DNA from: Nitrospirota bacterium
GTDB taxonomy: Bacteria; Nitrospirota; Thermodesulfovibrionia; Thermodesulfovibrionales; Dissulfurispiraceae
NCBI GenBank assembly: GCA_021791055.1
Contig: JAJYXI010000057.1
Span: 1 to 41,101, forward strand
Direction of reading: 5' to 3'
Length of the DNA: 41,101 nucleotides
The notes below the pieces were generated by a model, which saw only the letters and a list, made by a program, of their open reading frames with translations, did no database searches and had not been told where the DNA came from. The translations under genes were made by a program, and so were the position numbers. This document shows positions 24,290 through 33,218 of the stretch, piece by piece; the stretch's first letter is position 1; every line of letters begins with the position of its first letter.

Positions 24290-25300
24290 ATGGATTACAG
24301 ATTGACAGAAAAGGTCAGGGCTGCCGGCTGAGCAGCAAAGATGGGTCCGTCGGACCTTGAAGAAATCATAGGCGATATTCAAACCTCTGAAAGTCCTGCT
24401 GTGATTGTCGGCCCGGGAGATGATGCAGGGGTTTGCCTTATTGATAACACCGCAATTGTTGAGACCGTTGATGTCATAACGCCTGTGGTGAACGATCCCT
24501 TTACCTTCGGCGCCATAAGCGCCAATAACTCATTGAGCGATGTTTATGCCATGGGAGGCAGGCCTGTTTCTGCCCTTGCCATTGCAGGTTTTTCTTCGTG
24601 TGATTATGAGCCGGTAGTTTTTAAAGAAATCCTGAGGGGCGCTGTGCATTCATTAGACAGGGCAGGGGCAGTCCTTATCGGCGGACACAGCTTTGAAGAT
24701 GCAGAACTGAAATTCGGCCTGTCTGTAACAGGCATTGTAAATAAAGACAAAATACTGAGGGTCTCCGGCGCAGAAGATGGGGATGTAATTATTATTACAA
24801 AGCCCATAGGCATAGGTATTCTCACCACTTCACTTAAGGGCGGGAAATTAACGGATGATGATATGAAGCCAGCCATTGGCTGGATGCTAACATTGAACGA
24901 TACGGCATCGGAGATGGCGTTAAGGGCAGGCGCCACTGCATGCACTGATATAACGGGGTTTGGCCTTTTGGGACATGCCTACAATATGGTTAAGGGTTCT
25001 GGCATCAATTTCGAGATTAAAAAGGACAGCGTTCCGGTATTAGAAAATGTGCGTGAGATGATTAATTCAGGCATGGTTCCGGAGGGCGCATACAACAATC
25101 TCAGGTTTCTCGACGGAAAGGTTGAATTTTCTCCTCATATAACCGAGGAAGACAGGCTTTTGCTTGCAGACCCCCAGACATCCGGAGGGCTCTTGATAAC
25201 CCTGAAGGAAGAAAACATTAAGGTGTTTAAGGAATCAGGTATATACTTCTCTGTTATCGGCAGGGTTGTAAAAGGCTCCGGCAAGATTATAGTAAAGTGA
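24290..25300 (+). CDS. selD: Selenide, water dikinase (selenophosphate synthase), a selenoprotein
   Basis: SelD makes selenophosphate from selenide and ATP for selenocysteine and selenouridine. The reading frame starts at ATG 24290 and contains an in-frame TGA at 24329-24331, giving LTEKVRAAG-U-AAK-MGPSDLEEI. This is the SelD active-site loop, where E. coli has Cys17 and Lys20; here Sec14 and Lys17. A stop codon (TAG) lies two codons upstream of the ATG, so this is the only good start. The rest (336 aa in all) has GPGDDAG, the SLSDVYAMGG helix, FGLLGH and DPQTSGG motifs. Calling the gene from the ATG at 24341 would drop the catalytic residues. It overlaps the GH57 gene by 4 nt. Confidence 0.93.
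24344..24356 (+). promoter_or_regulatory. Candidate bacterial SECIS hairpin
   Basis: GGTCC (24344-24348) and GGACC (24352-24356) make a perfect 5-bp stem with a GTC loop, starting 12 nt after the UGA. Bacterial SECIS elements sit in this position, with G and U in the apical loop for SelB binding. Further pairing of CAA (24336-24338) with TTG (24357-24359) across a bulge is possible. Confidence 0.6.
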
Positions 25301-26934
25301 ATGGTTATTTGATACTTCTTCTCCATGCCCATCTGCCGTATGTAAGACATCCTGAGCATGAATATTCCCTTGAAGAAAACTGGCTCTTTGAAGCAATGAG
25401 GGAGACCTATATCCCTTTGCTTGATCTCCTTGAAAGAATGGTTAATGACGGGATAAGCCCTCATCTTACACTATCCATAAGTCCGCCCCTCATAGAGATG
25501 CTGAATGACGAACTGCTCAGGAAAAGATTTGTTCGATACATGGACAATCTTATAGAGCTTTCAGAGGCTGAAAAAAAGAGGACAAAAGGGTCGGCTTTCG
25601 AGTCTGTGGCATTCCTCTATAACAACGAGTTTAAAAAGATTAGGCATCTGTATCTTGAGAGATATAAGCAGGATCTGGTTTCTGCATTCAGGAGGCTTCA
25701 GGACGAAGGACATATAGAGATTGTTGCAACTGCCGCAACCCATGCATTCTTGCCTGCATTTGAGAATTACCCGGATACAGTTAGAGCACAAATAGAGATC
25801 GGCGTTAAAAGTTATGTCCACAACTTTGGCAGACAGCCTTCCGGTTTCTGGATTCCTGAGTGCGGATATTTCAAAGGCCTTGATTCGCTTTTGAAGGATG
25901 CAGGCATACGATATTTCTTTCTCGAATCCCATGGCATTATTCACGGAAGGCCGAGACCGAAATACAGTATATACAGCCCTGTATTATCTCCTGCAGGCTT
26001 GACAGTTTTGGGAAGGGATTTTAAATCAGCAAGACAGGTATGGTGCGCATCGAGGGGCTATCCGGGAGAGCCTTCCTATAGGGACTTCTATCGCGATATA
26101 GGCTTTGACCTTCCCATGGATTATATAAAGCAATTCACCCGTCTCGGCAATATAAGGACATTCACAGGGATAAAATACCACAGCATTACAGGTAATACGG
26201 AAAATAAATTGCCTTATAACAGGATAAGGGCGATGGAGATGGTGTCGGAGCATGCAAGGCATTTTGTTGAAAGCAGGGAATCGGACATCGAACGCCTTTC
26301 TGAATTCGGTCATTTCTCTGAATCAGGTGGGCCTGTTATATTCTCGGCCTTTGATGCAGAGCTCTTCGGCCACTGGTGGTTTGAGGGGATTGAATGGCTG
26401 AATATTGTGCTCAGGAGCATATCTGAAGGCAAGAGGTCCTTTGATATTGTTACTCCCGAAAGATATTTCAATGAATATGTTAATTCTGACACCATGCAGT
26501 CCATACAGATCTCATCCTCAAGCTGGGGAGAGGGTGGATATAATTCCCTATGGATAGGTGAAAAAAATCATCATCTCTACAGGCATATTCATAAAATGGC
26601 GGAGAGGATGAAAGTGCTAAAAGAGTTAAGAGTTAAGAGTTATGAGTTAAGAGTTAAAGAAATTCCAAACTCTAAACTCCGGACGCCGAACTCTAAACTC
26701 TTACTGCAGAGAGCAATAAATCAGGCAAAGAGGGAGATGCTCCTTGCACAGGCAAGCGACTGGCCATTTTTAATGCAGAAGGGAAGGGCATCGGAATATG
26801 CCGAGCGCAGGGTGATGAGGCATATCGAGAGGTTCAATATGCTTTTTGATATGATTATGAGCGGGAATGTGGAAGAGTCTATATTGAAGTCTATGGAAGA
26901 ATCCAACAGGATTTTCTTACACTTTGCCTTCTGA
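25297..26934 (+). CDS. GH57 family 1,4-alpha-glucan branching enzyme
   Basis: The 545-aa protein has the GH57 signatures: HAHLPYVRHPE near the N-terminus, WIPECGY with the likely nucleophile E188, and FDAELFGHWWFEG with the likely acid D353, followed by the C-terminal helical domain that ends in the substrate-binding region. This matches bacterial GH57 branching enzymes, which introduce alpha-1,6 branches into glycogen. It starts with GTG at 25297, overlapping the selD stop (GTGA). Residues about 442-468 are encoded by an inverted heptamer array, an insertion that the fold does not explain. The 3' end overlaps the convergent LysR gene by 18 nt. Confidence 0.87.
   Translation: MNGYLILLLHAHLPYVRHPEHEYSLEENWLFEAMRETYIPLLDLLERMVNDGISPHLTLSISPPLIEMLNDELLRKRFVRYMDNLIELSEAEKKRTKGSAFESVAFLYNNEFKKIRHLYLERYKQDLVSAFRRLQDEGHIEIVATAATHAFLPAFENYPDTVRAQIEIGVKSYVHNFGRQPSGFWIPECGYFKGLDSLLKDAGIRYFFLESHGIIHGRPRPKYSIYSPVLSPAGLTVLGRDFKSARQVWCASRGYPGEPSYRDFYRDIGFDLPMDYIKQFTRLGNIRTFTGIKYHSITGNTENKLPYNRIRAMEMVSEHARHFVESRESDIERLSEFGHFSESGGPVIFSAFDAELFGHWWFEGIEWLNIVLRSISEGKRSFDIVTPERYFNEYVNSDTMQSIQISSSSWGEGGYNSLWIGEKNHHLYRHIHKMAERMKVLKELRVKSYELRVKEIPNSKLRTPNSKLLLQRAINQAKREMLLAQASDWPFLMQKGRASEYAERRVMRHIERFNMLFDMIMSGNVEESILKSMEESNRIFLHFAF
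26621..26702 (+). repeat. Inverted heptamer array translated inside the GH57 gene
   Basis: Five direct heptamers (AAGAGTT x3, ATGAGTT, AAGAGTT; 26621-26655), a 12-nt spacer, then five inverted heptamers (AACTCTA, AACTCCG, GACGCCG, AACTCTA, AACTCTT; 26668-26702). It is open in the coding frame as KELRVKSYELRVKEIPNSKLRTPNSKLL split over both arms. The arms can pair in mRNA. Confidence 0.8.
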
Positions 26935-27843
26935 CAGCAGGCTGTCATAGGGGTATGCTTTCAGGTAGGCGAGGAACTCGTCCACTGCGTGGGATAAGAC
27001 AGCGTTTTTCTGCATTATGAGGGAGAAGCTCCTGAGGATCTTCTCTTCCTTCGGAGTAATCAGCTTTAAGCTTCCGTATTTGACCTCTTTTCTCGCAGCC
27101 CATTTTGAGACAATCGATATGCCGATTCCGCTCTCAACAGCCTCTTTTATGGATTCTGTGCTGCCCAACACTAATGCTATGCGCATATCGCTTGTATTTA
27201 TTCCGTGTGATGAGAGGTATTTCTCTATCATCTGTCTTGTGCCCGAGCCCTCCTCCCTAAGAATAAACGGCTCTTTGGTCACTTCTAAAATGGAGACAAC
27301 CTTTTTCTTGGCCCATGGATGGAAAGGAGGCACTATAAAAGAAAGCTCATCCGGGATTATCGAATCTATTTTCATTTTATGCCTGGATGTTTCACCCTCT
27401 ACAAGTCCGAGGTCGATTATCCCTGAATTTAGAAAGTCAACGATTCTTTTTGTGTTTCCAATAAGGAGATTTATCTTTATTTTTGGATGCGTCTTTTTGA
27501 AATTGGCTATTACTGTCGGAAGTATGTAATTGCCTATGGTTGTGCTCGCACCGATTGTTATGCTTCCCTTTATCAGTCCTGTTATCTTTCCTATCTCTTT
27601 TTCTGCCTCGGCATAAAGAGTGAGTATGTCTTTTGCGTATCTATAAAGGATTTCGCCTGAAGGGGTGAGGTTGATAAAACTGCTTGACCTGTCGAAGAGC
27701 TTTGTCTCGTATATCTCTTCGAGCGCCTGAATCTGGAGGCTAACGGCAGGCTGCGTCAAGTGAATAATCTCAGAGGTTTTTGAAAAACTCTTTGTCTCTG
27801 CAACCGTACAAAAAACTTTTAATTTGTGGTCTTCCATTCCCAT
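26917..27843 (-). CDS. LysR-family transcriptional regulator, possibly selenium-linked
   Basis: The 308-aa protein has an N-terminal winged helix-turn-helix (KLKVFCTVAETKSFSKTSEIIHLTQPAVSLQIQALEE) and a periplasmic-binding-protein-like effector domain (about 90-295). It is close in style to CysB/CbbR-type LysR proteins. A group of LysR regulators associated with selenium metabolism genes is known; its place next to selD makes that a reasonable guess but no more. It converges on the GH57 gene and overlaps it by 18 nt. A TTTACA-N18-TATATT promoter (27881-27852, minus strand) ends eight bases before the ATG. Confidence 0.85.
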   Translation of the reverse strand: MGMEDHKLKVFCTVAETKSFSKTSEIIHLTQPAVSLQIQALEEIYETKLFDRSSSFINLTPSGEILYRYAKDILTLYAEAEKEIGKITGLIKGSITIGASTTIGNYILPTVIANFKKTHPKIKINLLIGNTKRIVDFLNSGIIDLGLVEGETSRHKMKIDSIIPDELSFIVPPFHPWAKKKVVSILEVTKEPFILREEGSGTRQMIEKYLSSHGINTSDMRIALVLGSTESIKEAVESGIGISIVSKWAARKEVKYGSLKLITPKEEKILRSFSLIMQKNAVLSHAVDEFLAYLKAYPYDSLLSEGKV

Positions 27844-27851
27844 AGCAGATT

Positions 27852-27881
27852 AATATACCATAAAATTTATTTATATGTAAA
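27852..27881 (-). promoter_or_regulatory. Candidate promoter for the LysR gene
   Basis: On the minus strand TTTACA (27881-27876), 18-nt spacer, TATATT (27857-27852). The predicted start lies within two or three bases of the ATG at 27843; there is no convincing Shine-Dalgarno. Confidence 0.45.
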
Positions 27882-27903
27882 TAAAAGATGGAGTGAGAAG
27901 AAC

Positions 27904-27952
27904 TGGAGTATTGGAGTAATGTTCCAACATTTCAACACTCCATTACTCCAAA
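27904..27952. repeat. Inverted octamer array (TGGAGTAW)
   Basis: Two direct octamers (TGGAGTAT, TGGAGTAA; 27904-27919) face two inverted ones (ACTCCATT, ACTCCAAA; 27937-27952). TTGGAGTAATG (27911-27921) pairs perfectly with 27941-27951, an 11-bp stem. It lies just after the zinc-ribbon protein stop and is followed by T-rich sequence on the minus strand, so it could be the 3' end of the rpsU-dnaG-rpoD operon. Confidence 0.7.
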
Positions 27953-27955
27953 TTA

Positions 27956-28675
27956 TTATTCCATCGCTTCCGGCTTGACATAATATAGGATTCTTCTGCA
28001 CTGAGGACAATTAATGATTTCGTCGCCGGTCTTTATTTCAACAAACAACTGCGGCGGGATGTGCATATTGCACCCTTGACATGCCTCATCTTTTGCTTCT
28101 ACGACGGCAATGCCGCGGCTTGCCTTCATGATTGTCATATATTCATTGTAAATGCCGCTGTCTATTTTATCTGTCAATCCTTTTCTGTTTTTTTTCAGTT
28201 TCTTAAATTCTTCGTCCCATTCAAGGACTTCCTTTTCAAGCTCTTTTTTCATTACTTCTATCTTTGCTTTTTCTTCGGTTATGCGGCCTTTTTCTATCTC
28301 TAAAACCTTTGATGATCCCTCGATGGAATCCATAATGGACAGCATTTCATCCTCCGAAGATTTAAGCTCCTTTTCTGCCTTTTCTATCTCTTTGGTTTGC
28401 GCCTGATATTCCTTATTGGTCTTAATCTCGGATGTTCTTTGCTTCAGCTTCTTTATTTTTTCCTTTATATCTTCGATGTCCCGCTCTTTGTCCTTTTTCT
28501 TCTTCTCCAGAGAGGCATGCTGCTGCTTTACATTTTCGTATGCTGCCTCTGCACTTTTCAAAGGTCCTTCGTGTGATGAGATTGTGGCAGGTATTGCATC
28601 CATTTTCAGGCGGGTGGAGAGTATAATGGAGTCGAGTTTCTGCAGTTCTATTAGAAGCCTCAATTGTTCGTTCAC
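27956..28675 (-). CDS. Coiled-coil protein with C4 zinc ribbon (DUF164/CT398-like)
   Basis: The protein (239 aa) is mostly a long antiparallel coiled coil (about residues 25-170) followed by a zinc ribbon with C-x-x-C pairs (CQGC and CPQC) and the PPQLF stretch typical of this family. CT398-like proteins bind sigma-54 or flagellar/secretion parts in some bacteria, and the family is often found near rpoD-dnaG and rnhA-type genes; the role here is unknown. I chose the GTG at 28675 because GAGGAG lies four bases upstream; an in-frame TTG at 28687 is less likely. Confidence 0.8.
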   Translation of the reverse strand: MNEQLRLLIELQKLDSIILSTRLKMDAIPATISSHEGPLKSAEAAYENVKQQHASLEKKKKDKERDIEDIKEKIKKLKQRTSEIKTNKEYQAQTKEIEKAEKELKSSEDEMLSIMDSIEGSSKVLEIEKGRITEEKAKIEVMKKELEKEVLEWDEEFKKLKKNRKGLTDKIDSGIYNEYMTIMKASRGIAVVEAKDEACQGCNMHIPPQLFVEIKTGDEIINCPQCRRILYYVKPEAME

Positions 28676-28696
28676 AGTTCTCCTCAAGTTTAAGAG

Positions 28697-28770
28697 TGGG
28701 CCCTCCAGGACTCGAACCTGGGACCAACCGGTTATGAGCCGGTAGCTCTAACCAACTGAGCTAAGGGCCC
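28697..28770 (-). tRNA. tRNA with CAU anticodon, probably tRNA-Ile2 (lysidine type)
   Basis: The minus strand folds into a full cloverleaf: acceptor GGGCCCT/AGGGCCC, D arm TAGCTCAGTTGGTTAGAGC, anticodon loop CTCATAA within an ACCGG/CCGGT stem, and T arm with GGTTCGAGTCC. The anticodon is CAT. The acceptor stem (GGGCCCT), the variable region TTGGTC and the CGGCTCATAACCG anticodon arm resemble tRNA-Ile2 rather than elongator tRNA-Met; initiator features (C1-A72 mismatch, GGG/CCC anticodon stem) are absent. CCA is not encoded. It is probably co-transcribed with rpoD. Confidence 0.88.
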
Positions 28771-28815
28771 TGACAAATCAGAGATAATAACTTTAACTTT
28801 TGCGCTCTCTTTAAG

Positions 28816-30360
28816 TCAAGACTTTCCGAGAAAATCCCTTAGCCACTTGCTTCTGGCAGGATGTTTCAGTTTTCTTATTGCCTTTACTTCTATCTGTCTT
28901 ATGCGCTCGCGGGTTACCTCAAACTCCTGACCCACTTCCTCAAGCGTATGCGGGCTGTCTTCGCCTATTCCAAACCTCTTTCTTATAACCATTTCCTCTT
29001 TTGGAGACAGCGTGCAGAGCACCTTATCGATATGCGCTCTCAAGTCCTCGTGAATGACTGCATCCAGAGGGGAGAGGTTTCCCTTATCTTCTATGAAATC
29101 TTTAAGCATTGTGTCAGACTCCTCTCCGATTGGAGTCTCGATCGATATAGGCTCCTTTGATATTTTCAATATGCTTCTTACTTTATCAAGGGGGATTTTT
29201 GCCCGGTTTGCTATATCGTCAGGGCTTGGTTCAACGCCGAGCTCCTGCACCAGCTCCTTTGTTACACGATTTATCTTGTTGATGTTCTCTATCATATGAA
29301 CAGGTATTCTTATTGTCCTTGACTGGTCTGCTATAGCCCTGCTTATCGCCTGTCTTATCCACCATGTGGCGTAGGTGCTGAATTTGTAACCACGCCTGTA
29401 TTCAAATTTGTCGACAGCGCGCATAAGGCCTATATTGCCCTCCTGTATCAAATCGCCAAGGCTTAGACCTTTGCCGATATATCTCTTTGCAATGCTTATA
29501 ACGAGCCTGAGATTTGATTCGACCAGTTGTCCCTTTGCATTGTTGACCTCGACCTCTGCCTTTTCGAGTTCCTGCGAAATCTTTTTTATTTCTGATGCCC
29601 TTAATCCAAGGGTTGATTCCATTTTTTTAATCACGGCTGTTAAGTCCTTGCATTTAGATGAATTGTTCCTCGTCTTTTTTGCCTTGCGGAGTTCTTCATG
29701 CATGGATTGCATCTGGCTGTTTATCTTTTTCAATTCCTCTGAGAATGCATTTATGACATCGTCTCTCATGTTCAGTTCCTTGACTCTCTGGAGTATCTGG
29801 CTTTTATTGTCCTGTAACCGCTTGTAGACAGGCGCATCTTTTTTTGCAGGAGAATCCTTGCTTTCTGCGCAAAAGCCGCCGTCTTTCAAAAGTTTTTTCC
29901 TCTTGGTAAACAGCGAGTTTATGGATTCTGTTATCTTAGAGAACTTCTCCTTTTCCTCAAGGATATCGTCTTCGGACAGATCTTCGCCGTCCTGAATGAG
30001 CTCTACCAGAGGAGCCTCGCCCTTCTCTACAAGTCTGCCCAGCGTAATGAGTTTGTTCAGGACAAAAGGGATTGTGAATATTGCGCCGCATATTTTCAAT
30101 TTACCTTCTTCTATCTGCTGTGCGATCTCTATCTCTCCGTCCTTGGTCAGCAGGGGAATCGAGCTTATCCCTTTCAGATATGCCCGTAAGGGATCATACT
30201 CCTGCTCGATGGCTCCCTTTATTGCCTCTTCTGACTCAAATGTTTCTGTTCTCTCTTCTAAAAAATTCTCCTCAGAAAGATTCTTAGTATTTACATCGGC
30301 ATCCTGTTCTTCAAATCCTTTCTCGTAAATATTAAACGGGTTATCATCAATTCTTGACAA
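28816..30360 (-). CDS. rpoD: Primary sigma factor RpoD (sigma-70)
   Basis: The 514-aa protein has region 1.2 ([21 protein letters not shown]), a non-conserved insert with coiled coil, regions 2.1-2.4 ([39 protein letters not shown]), region 3, and region 4 ([20 protein letters not shown]). This is the housekeeping sigma factor. The start is a TTG at 30360 with AAGGGGG seven bases upstream; no other start fits, because the next Met is far inside. The gene overlaps dnaG by 14 nt, so it is translationally linked. Confidence 0.95.
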   Translation of the reverse strand: MSRIDDNPFNIYEKGFEEQDADVNTKNLSEENFLEERTETFESEEAIKGAIEQEYDPLRAYLKGISSIPLLTKDGEIEIAQQIEEGKLKICGAIFTIPFVLNKLITLGRLVEKGEAPLVELIQDGEDLSEDDILEEKEKFSKITESINSLFTKRKKLLKDGGFCAESKDSPAKKDAPVYKRLQDNKSQILQRVKELNMRDDVINAFSEELKKINSQMQSMHEELRKAKKTRNNSSKCKDLTAVIKKMESTLGLRASEIKKISQELEKAEVEVNNAKGQLVESNLRLVISIAKRYIGKGLSLGDLIQEGNIGLMRAVDKFEYRRGYKFSTYATWWIRQAISRAIADQSRTIRIPVHMIENINKINRVTKELVQELGVEPSPDDIANRAKIPLDKVRSILKISKEPISIETPIGEESDTMLKDFIEDKGNLSPLDAVIHEDLRAHIDKVLCTLSPKEEMVIRKRFGIGEDSPHTLEEVGQEFEVTRERIRQIEVKAIRKLKHPARSKWLRDFLGKS

Positions 30361-32125
30361 GGTTTCCCCCTTTTATTTTGTGTGAAAGATTTCTTAAATA
30401 ATTTCTGTGTCGGGTTAAAGAATCTAAAAGTTTTTCATCTCCGAGCTGTTCTGCTGCTTTAATTTGTTTTTCAATATTTTTTAAAACAATTTTTTTAAGG
30501 CAACATTCTATGCTTTCATCTGCATGTTCTTCATCAATTTGAGGGTTTACGGAGAACATTGTTATCAATTTTTGCTCTCCTTCATTGCAGATAGACAATA
30601 GCTTTTCGATTAGTAACCCTTTATTTATATTTGACTCATCTGCCGTGTATGTTTTTATTTTCTCAAAGATTCCTCTTATGACTGGATTTTCTACAATTTT
30701 GATATCAATCCTATCTATTATAGCATTTGTTTTTTCAGGCATGGAAAGGGCAATATTTAGAAGTATTTCTTCGTCAGTTTTTATCTCTTTTTTTATTTCT
30801 TTTATTTTAGTGCTCTTCGAAAATTCTTTTTGAGAAGTTCCAATAGAATGCATGCCTGATCCTTTTAAGTTTAATGTTTTTTGGATAACATTCTTTAATT
30901 CTTCCCTGAGTGTCAGCTCATTTGTCTTTGATTTGTCTGACAGCTCACGGATGGCCTCATCCCTCTGTAATGGATCAGGACAGGAGGATATTACCTGCAG
31001 CATATACCTGACCGCATCGAGCTTGCTTTTGCCAGAAATCATTAACAGGAATTCTGCGGGAGATATTGCCTTGCTCATGTATTTCCTGAAGTTCTCTTCC
31101 CCATGCCTTCTTAAAAATGTATCAGGGTCTTCACCTTGCGGTAGAAGGAGGATTTTTGCAATCATGCCCTCTGCATAGCATAGCTCTATCGACCTTTTTG
31201 TTGCGGATATTCCTGCAGAATCGCCGTCGAAAATCAGAAGCACCTTATTCGAGAATCTTTTCAGCTTCTTCAGTTGTCCTGAGGTCAGGGCAGTTCCAAG
31301 AGGTGCAATGGCATTTGCAAAGCCGTACTGATGGCACATTATTGCATCGAGGTAGCCTTCCACAATGATGGAATATCCCTTTTGTGTTATGGTGCTTTTT
31401 GCGATATTAAGTCCATAGCTTGTTTCTCCCTTTTTGAATATAATGCTGTCAGGAGAGTTTATATATTTTGGCATGTTTTTCAGATTGGACAGTATCCTGC
31501 CTCCAAAGGCGATAGCCCTTCCCTGAAGATCAAATATGGGAAACATCAGCCTGTCCCTGAAAAAGTCATAAACACCCTTTTCTCCGGAATTCACAAGGCC
31601 GGATGCCTTTATGTGCTCTAATGAGAACCCCTGCTCCTTGAGATGACTGAACAGGGAATCTTTTTCACTTTTACTGTAACCGATGGAAAACCTTTCTATG
31701 GTTTCGCTGTTCAGCCCTCTCTCTTTCAGATAAGATGTAGCTTGTTTAGAAATTTTTAAATTATTCTGGAAAAAAAGGAGTGCTTCTTTCTGGATTGCAA
31801 AAAGGCTCTCTTTCATGCCTTTTATTTTGGAGTCACCCTTGAAGACTTCTGTCTTTATGCCTGCCTTTTGAGAAAGATGAGATACAGCCTCCTGAAAGGT
31901 CATGTTTTCGTAGTTCATCACAAAGGCGAAAATATCTCCTCCTTTGTGACAGCCGAAACAATGGAATATCTGCTTTGAAGGGCTTACCATAAAAGAGGGG
32001 GTTTTCTCAGAATGAAACGGACACAGGCCCTTGTAATTCTGACCGGCACGTTTTAAGTCCATATATTCGGCTATCAGATCGATTATATCTATCCTGGATT
32101 TTATCTCTTCAGTAATGGAGTTCAT
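30347..32125 (-). CDS. dnaG: DNA primase
   Basis: The 592-aa protein has an N-terminal CHC2 zinc finger (C35, H38, C56, C59), a Toprim catalytic core ([18 protein letters not shown]) and a C-terminal helicase-binding region. It makes RNA primers for replication. The start codon at 32125 has no Shine-Dalgarno; it lies within an octamer array (CATAGCGTTAT on the plus strand). The gene sits in the classic order rpsU-dnaG-rpoD. Confidence 0.95.
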   Translation of the reverse strand: MNSITEEIKSRIDIIDLIAEYMDLKRAGQNYKGLCPFHSEKTPSFMVSPSKQIFHCFGCHKGGDIFAFVMNYENMTFQEAVSHLSQKAGIKTEVFKGDSKIKGMKESLFAIQKEALLFFQNNLKISKQATSYLKERGLNSETIERFSIGYSKSEKDSLFSHLKEQGFSLEHIKASGLVNSGEKGVYDFFRDRLMFPIFDLQGRAIAFGGRILSNLKNMPKYINSPDSIIFKKGETSYGLNIAKSTITQKGYSIIVEGYLDAIMCHQYGFANAIAPLGTALTSGQLKKLKRFSNKVLLIFDGDSAGISATKRSIELCYAEGMIAKILLLPQGEDPDTFLRRHGEENFRKYMSKAISPAEFLLMISGKSKLDAVRYMLQVISSCPDPLQRDEAIRELSDKSKTNELTLREELKNVIQKTLNLKGSGMHSIGTSQKEFSKSTKIKEIKKEIKTDEEILLNIALSMPEKTNAIIDRIDIKIVENPVIRGIFEKIKTYTADESNINKGLLIEKLLSICNEGEQKLITMFSVNPQIDEEHADESIECCLKKIVLKNIEKQIKAAEQLGDEKLLDSLTRHRNYLRNLSHKIKGGNLVKN

Positions 32126-32194
32126 AGCGTTATTGCGTTTATGGTGCTGAACATTGCTTCTACGCTATGACGCTATAACGCTATAACGCATTGC
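32123..32194. repeat. Inverted octamer array (GCGTTATA) covering the dnaG start
   Basis: On the plus strand two units (AGCGTTAT, TGCGTTTA; 32126-32141) face four inverted units (CGCTATGA, CGCTATAA, CGCTATAA, CGCATTGC; 32163-32194). The left arm contains the dnaG start codon and the right arm encodes the last residues and stop of the Nif3-like gene. Pairing of the arms would place the dnaG start region in a stem. Confidence 0.72.
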
Positions 32195-33143
32195 GCTTCA
32201 CCCTTCTAAAGCCGGAGCACTCGAGGATTTTTATTTCTTCATTCTCAGTTGTACGGTCAAGTAAAAAGTTTAACCCAAGATTATCACTGGCTATATGCCC
32301 TGCTATTACTACATTTACATGATTTTTTTCTGCCTCTTTTCTATGCTCTTCGCTGAGGTGCATGGCGACTATTGTGTTTATGCCGCTCAGTGAAAGGCTC
32401 TGGAATATCTCTTTTGAGCCCTCTGTTCCTCCTGTCATATCCACAAAGATCCTTCCTGCCTTTCTGCTCTTTGACCCCAACAGTATCTTCGGCCCTGCAT
32501 TGTTCTTTTCTCCCTCTTTGTATTCGGGCATTTCCCGCAAAAGGTCGATGACGTCATCAACCGTGTAGGGTTTTTTATCATCGAACGTCTTCTGTAAATA
32601 TGAGGCCACCATATTATCCGCAGGGGTATGCAGACAGGCAAACGGCATATTCAGGAGCTTTGCTGCATCAACAGCCCGCGTATGGTTTACAGGCATCAGT
32701 TTGCGCTCCACCTCTTTTATCCTTCCTTCCATAAGGTCTTCTGCTATATTTATCGGAACGCCAAATCTGTTCAGTATATCCGATTGCATGTACATAACCG
32801 AATAAAGATTAGCGTATGCTCTGCCTTCAGGGTGGTGGGAAACTATGAGGTCTACCGGGATATTTCTGTTTTTCAATGTCTCTGAGAGGAGTACCTCGCC
32901 TACTTCAATATCTATCCCCACAAGGATTGCTTTGATATCTTCATCGCCTGTGCCGTGAAGTATCCTTGAATCAGAGTAGGGATTTTCAAGACTCTCCATA
33001 TCAAAGGTCTCTTTTTCTTTCGGCTTGAGGTTTTCGTAATCTTTTTTTCTGCGCTCAAGCTCTTTTATGACCAAATCCTTTCCTCTGGGGTCATTGTCTA
33101 TGCCTGTGGATAATGCCTTTTTATAAAAATCGGAAAGCTTCAT
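32181..33143 (-). CDS. Nif3-like (DUF34) dinuclear metal protein
   Basis: The 320-aa protein has the family metal-ligand motifs: IVSHHPEG near residue 105, a central HTPADN segment, and VVIAGHIASDN near the C-terminus. Nif3/YbgI proteins bind two metal ions in a toroidal hexamer; suggested roles include GTP cyclohydrolase-like or metal-insertion activity, none settled. It has an N-terminal extension of about 60 aa (KELERRKKDYENLKPKEKETF) compared with short relatives. GAGGTGA precedes the ATG. It lies between yqeY and dnaG, an extension of the rpsU-dnaG-rpoD operon. Confidence 0.8.
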   Translation of the reverse strand: MKLSDFYKKALSTGIDNDPRGKDLVIKELERRKKDYENLKPKEKETFDMESLENPYSDSRILHGTGDEDIKAILVGIDIEVGEVLLSETLKNRNIPVDLIVSHHPEGRAYANLYSVMYMQSDILNRFGVPINIAEDLMEGRIKEVERKLMPVNHTRAVDAAKLLNMPFACLHTPADNMVASYLQKTFDDKKPYTVDDVIDLLREMPEYKEGEKNNAGPKILLGSKSRKAGRIFVDMTGGTEGSKEIFQSLSLSGINTIVAMHLSEEHRKEAEKNHVNVVIAGHIASDNLGLNFLLDRTTENEEIKILECSGFRRVKRNAL

Positions 33144-33164
33144 GGATTCACCTCATTATTTTGT

Positions 33165-33216
33165 AGATGAGTAGATGAGTAAAGAACTATTCACTCATAA
33201 ACCCATTTACCCATCT
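33165..33216. repeat. Inverted octamer array (NNATGRGT) between yqeY and nif3
   Basis: Two direct octamers (AGATGAGT x2; 33165-33180) face three inverted ones (ACTCATAA, ACCCATTT, ACCCATCT; 33193-33216). The unit is the same ATGAGT/ATGGGT word as in the array at 6990-7065, 26 kb away. It follows the yqeY stop directly on the minus strand. Confidence 0.75.
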
Positions 33217-33218
33217 GT

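Noticed and set aside
24341-25300. SelD starting at ATG 24341
   Set aside because: It lacks the catalytic Cys/Sec and Lys, which are present just upstream if UGA is read as selenocysteine.
28697-28770. Initiator or elongator tRNA-Met
   Set aside because: Initiator marks are absent, and acceptor, variable-loop and anticodon-arm sequence look like tRNA-Ile2; only the CAU anticodon fits Met.
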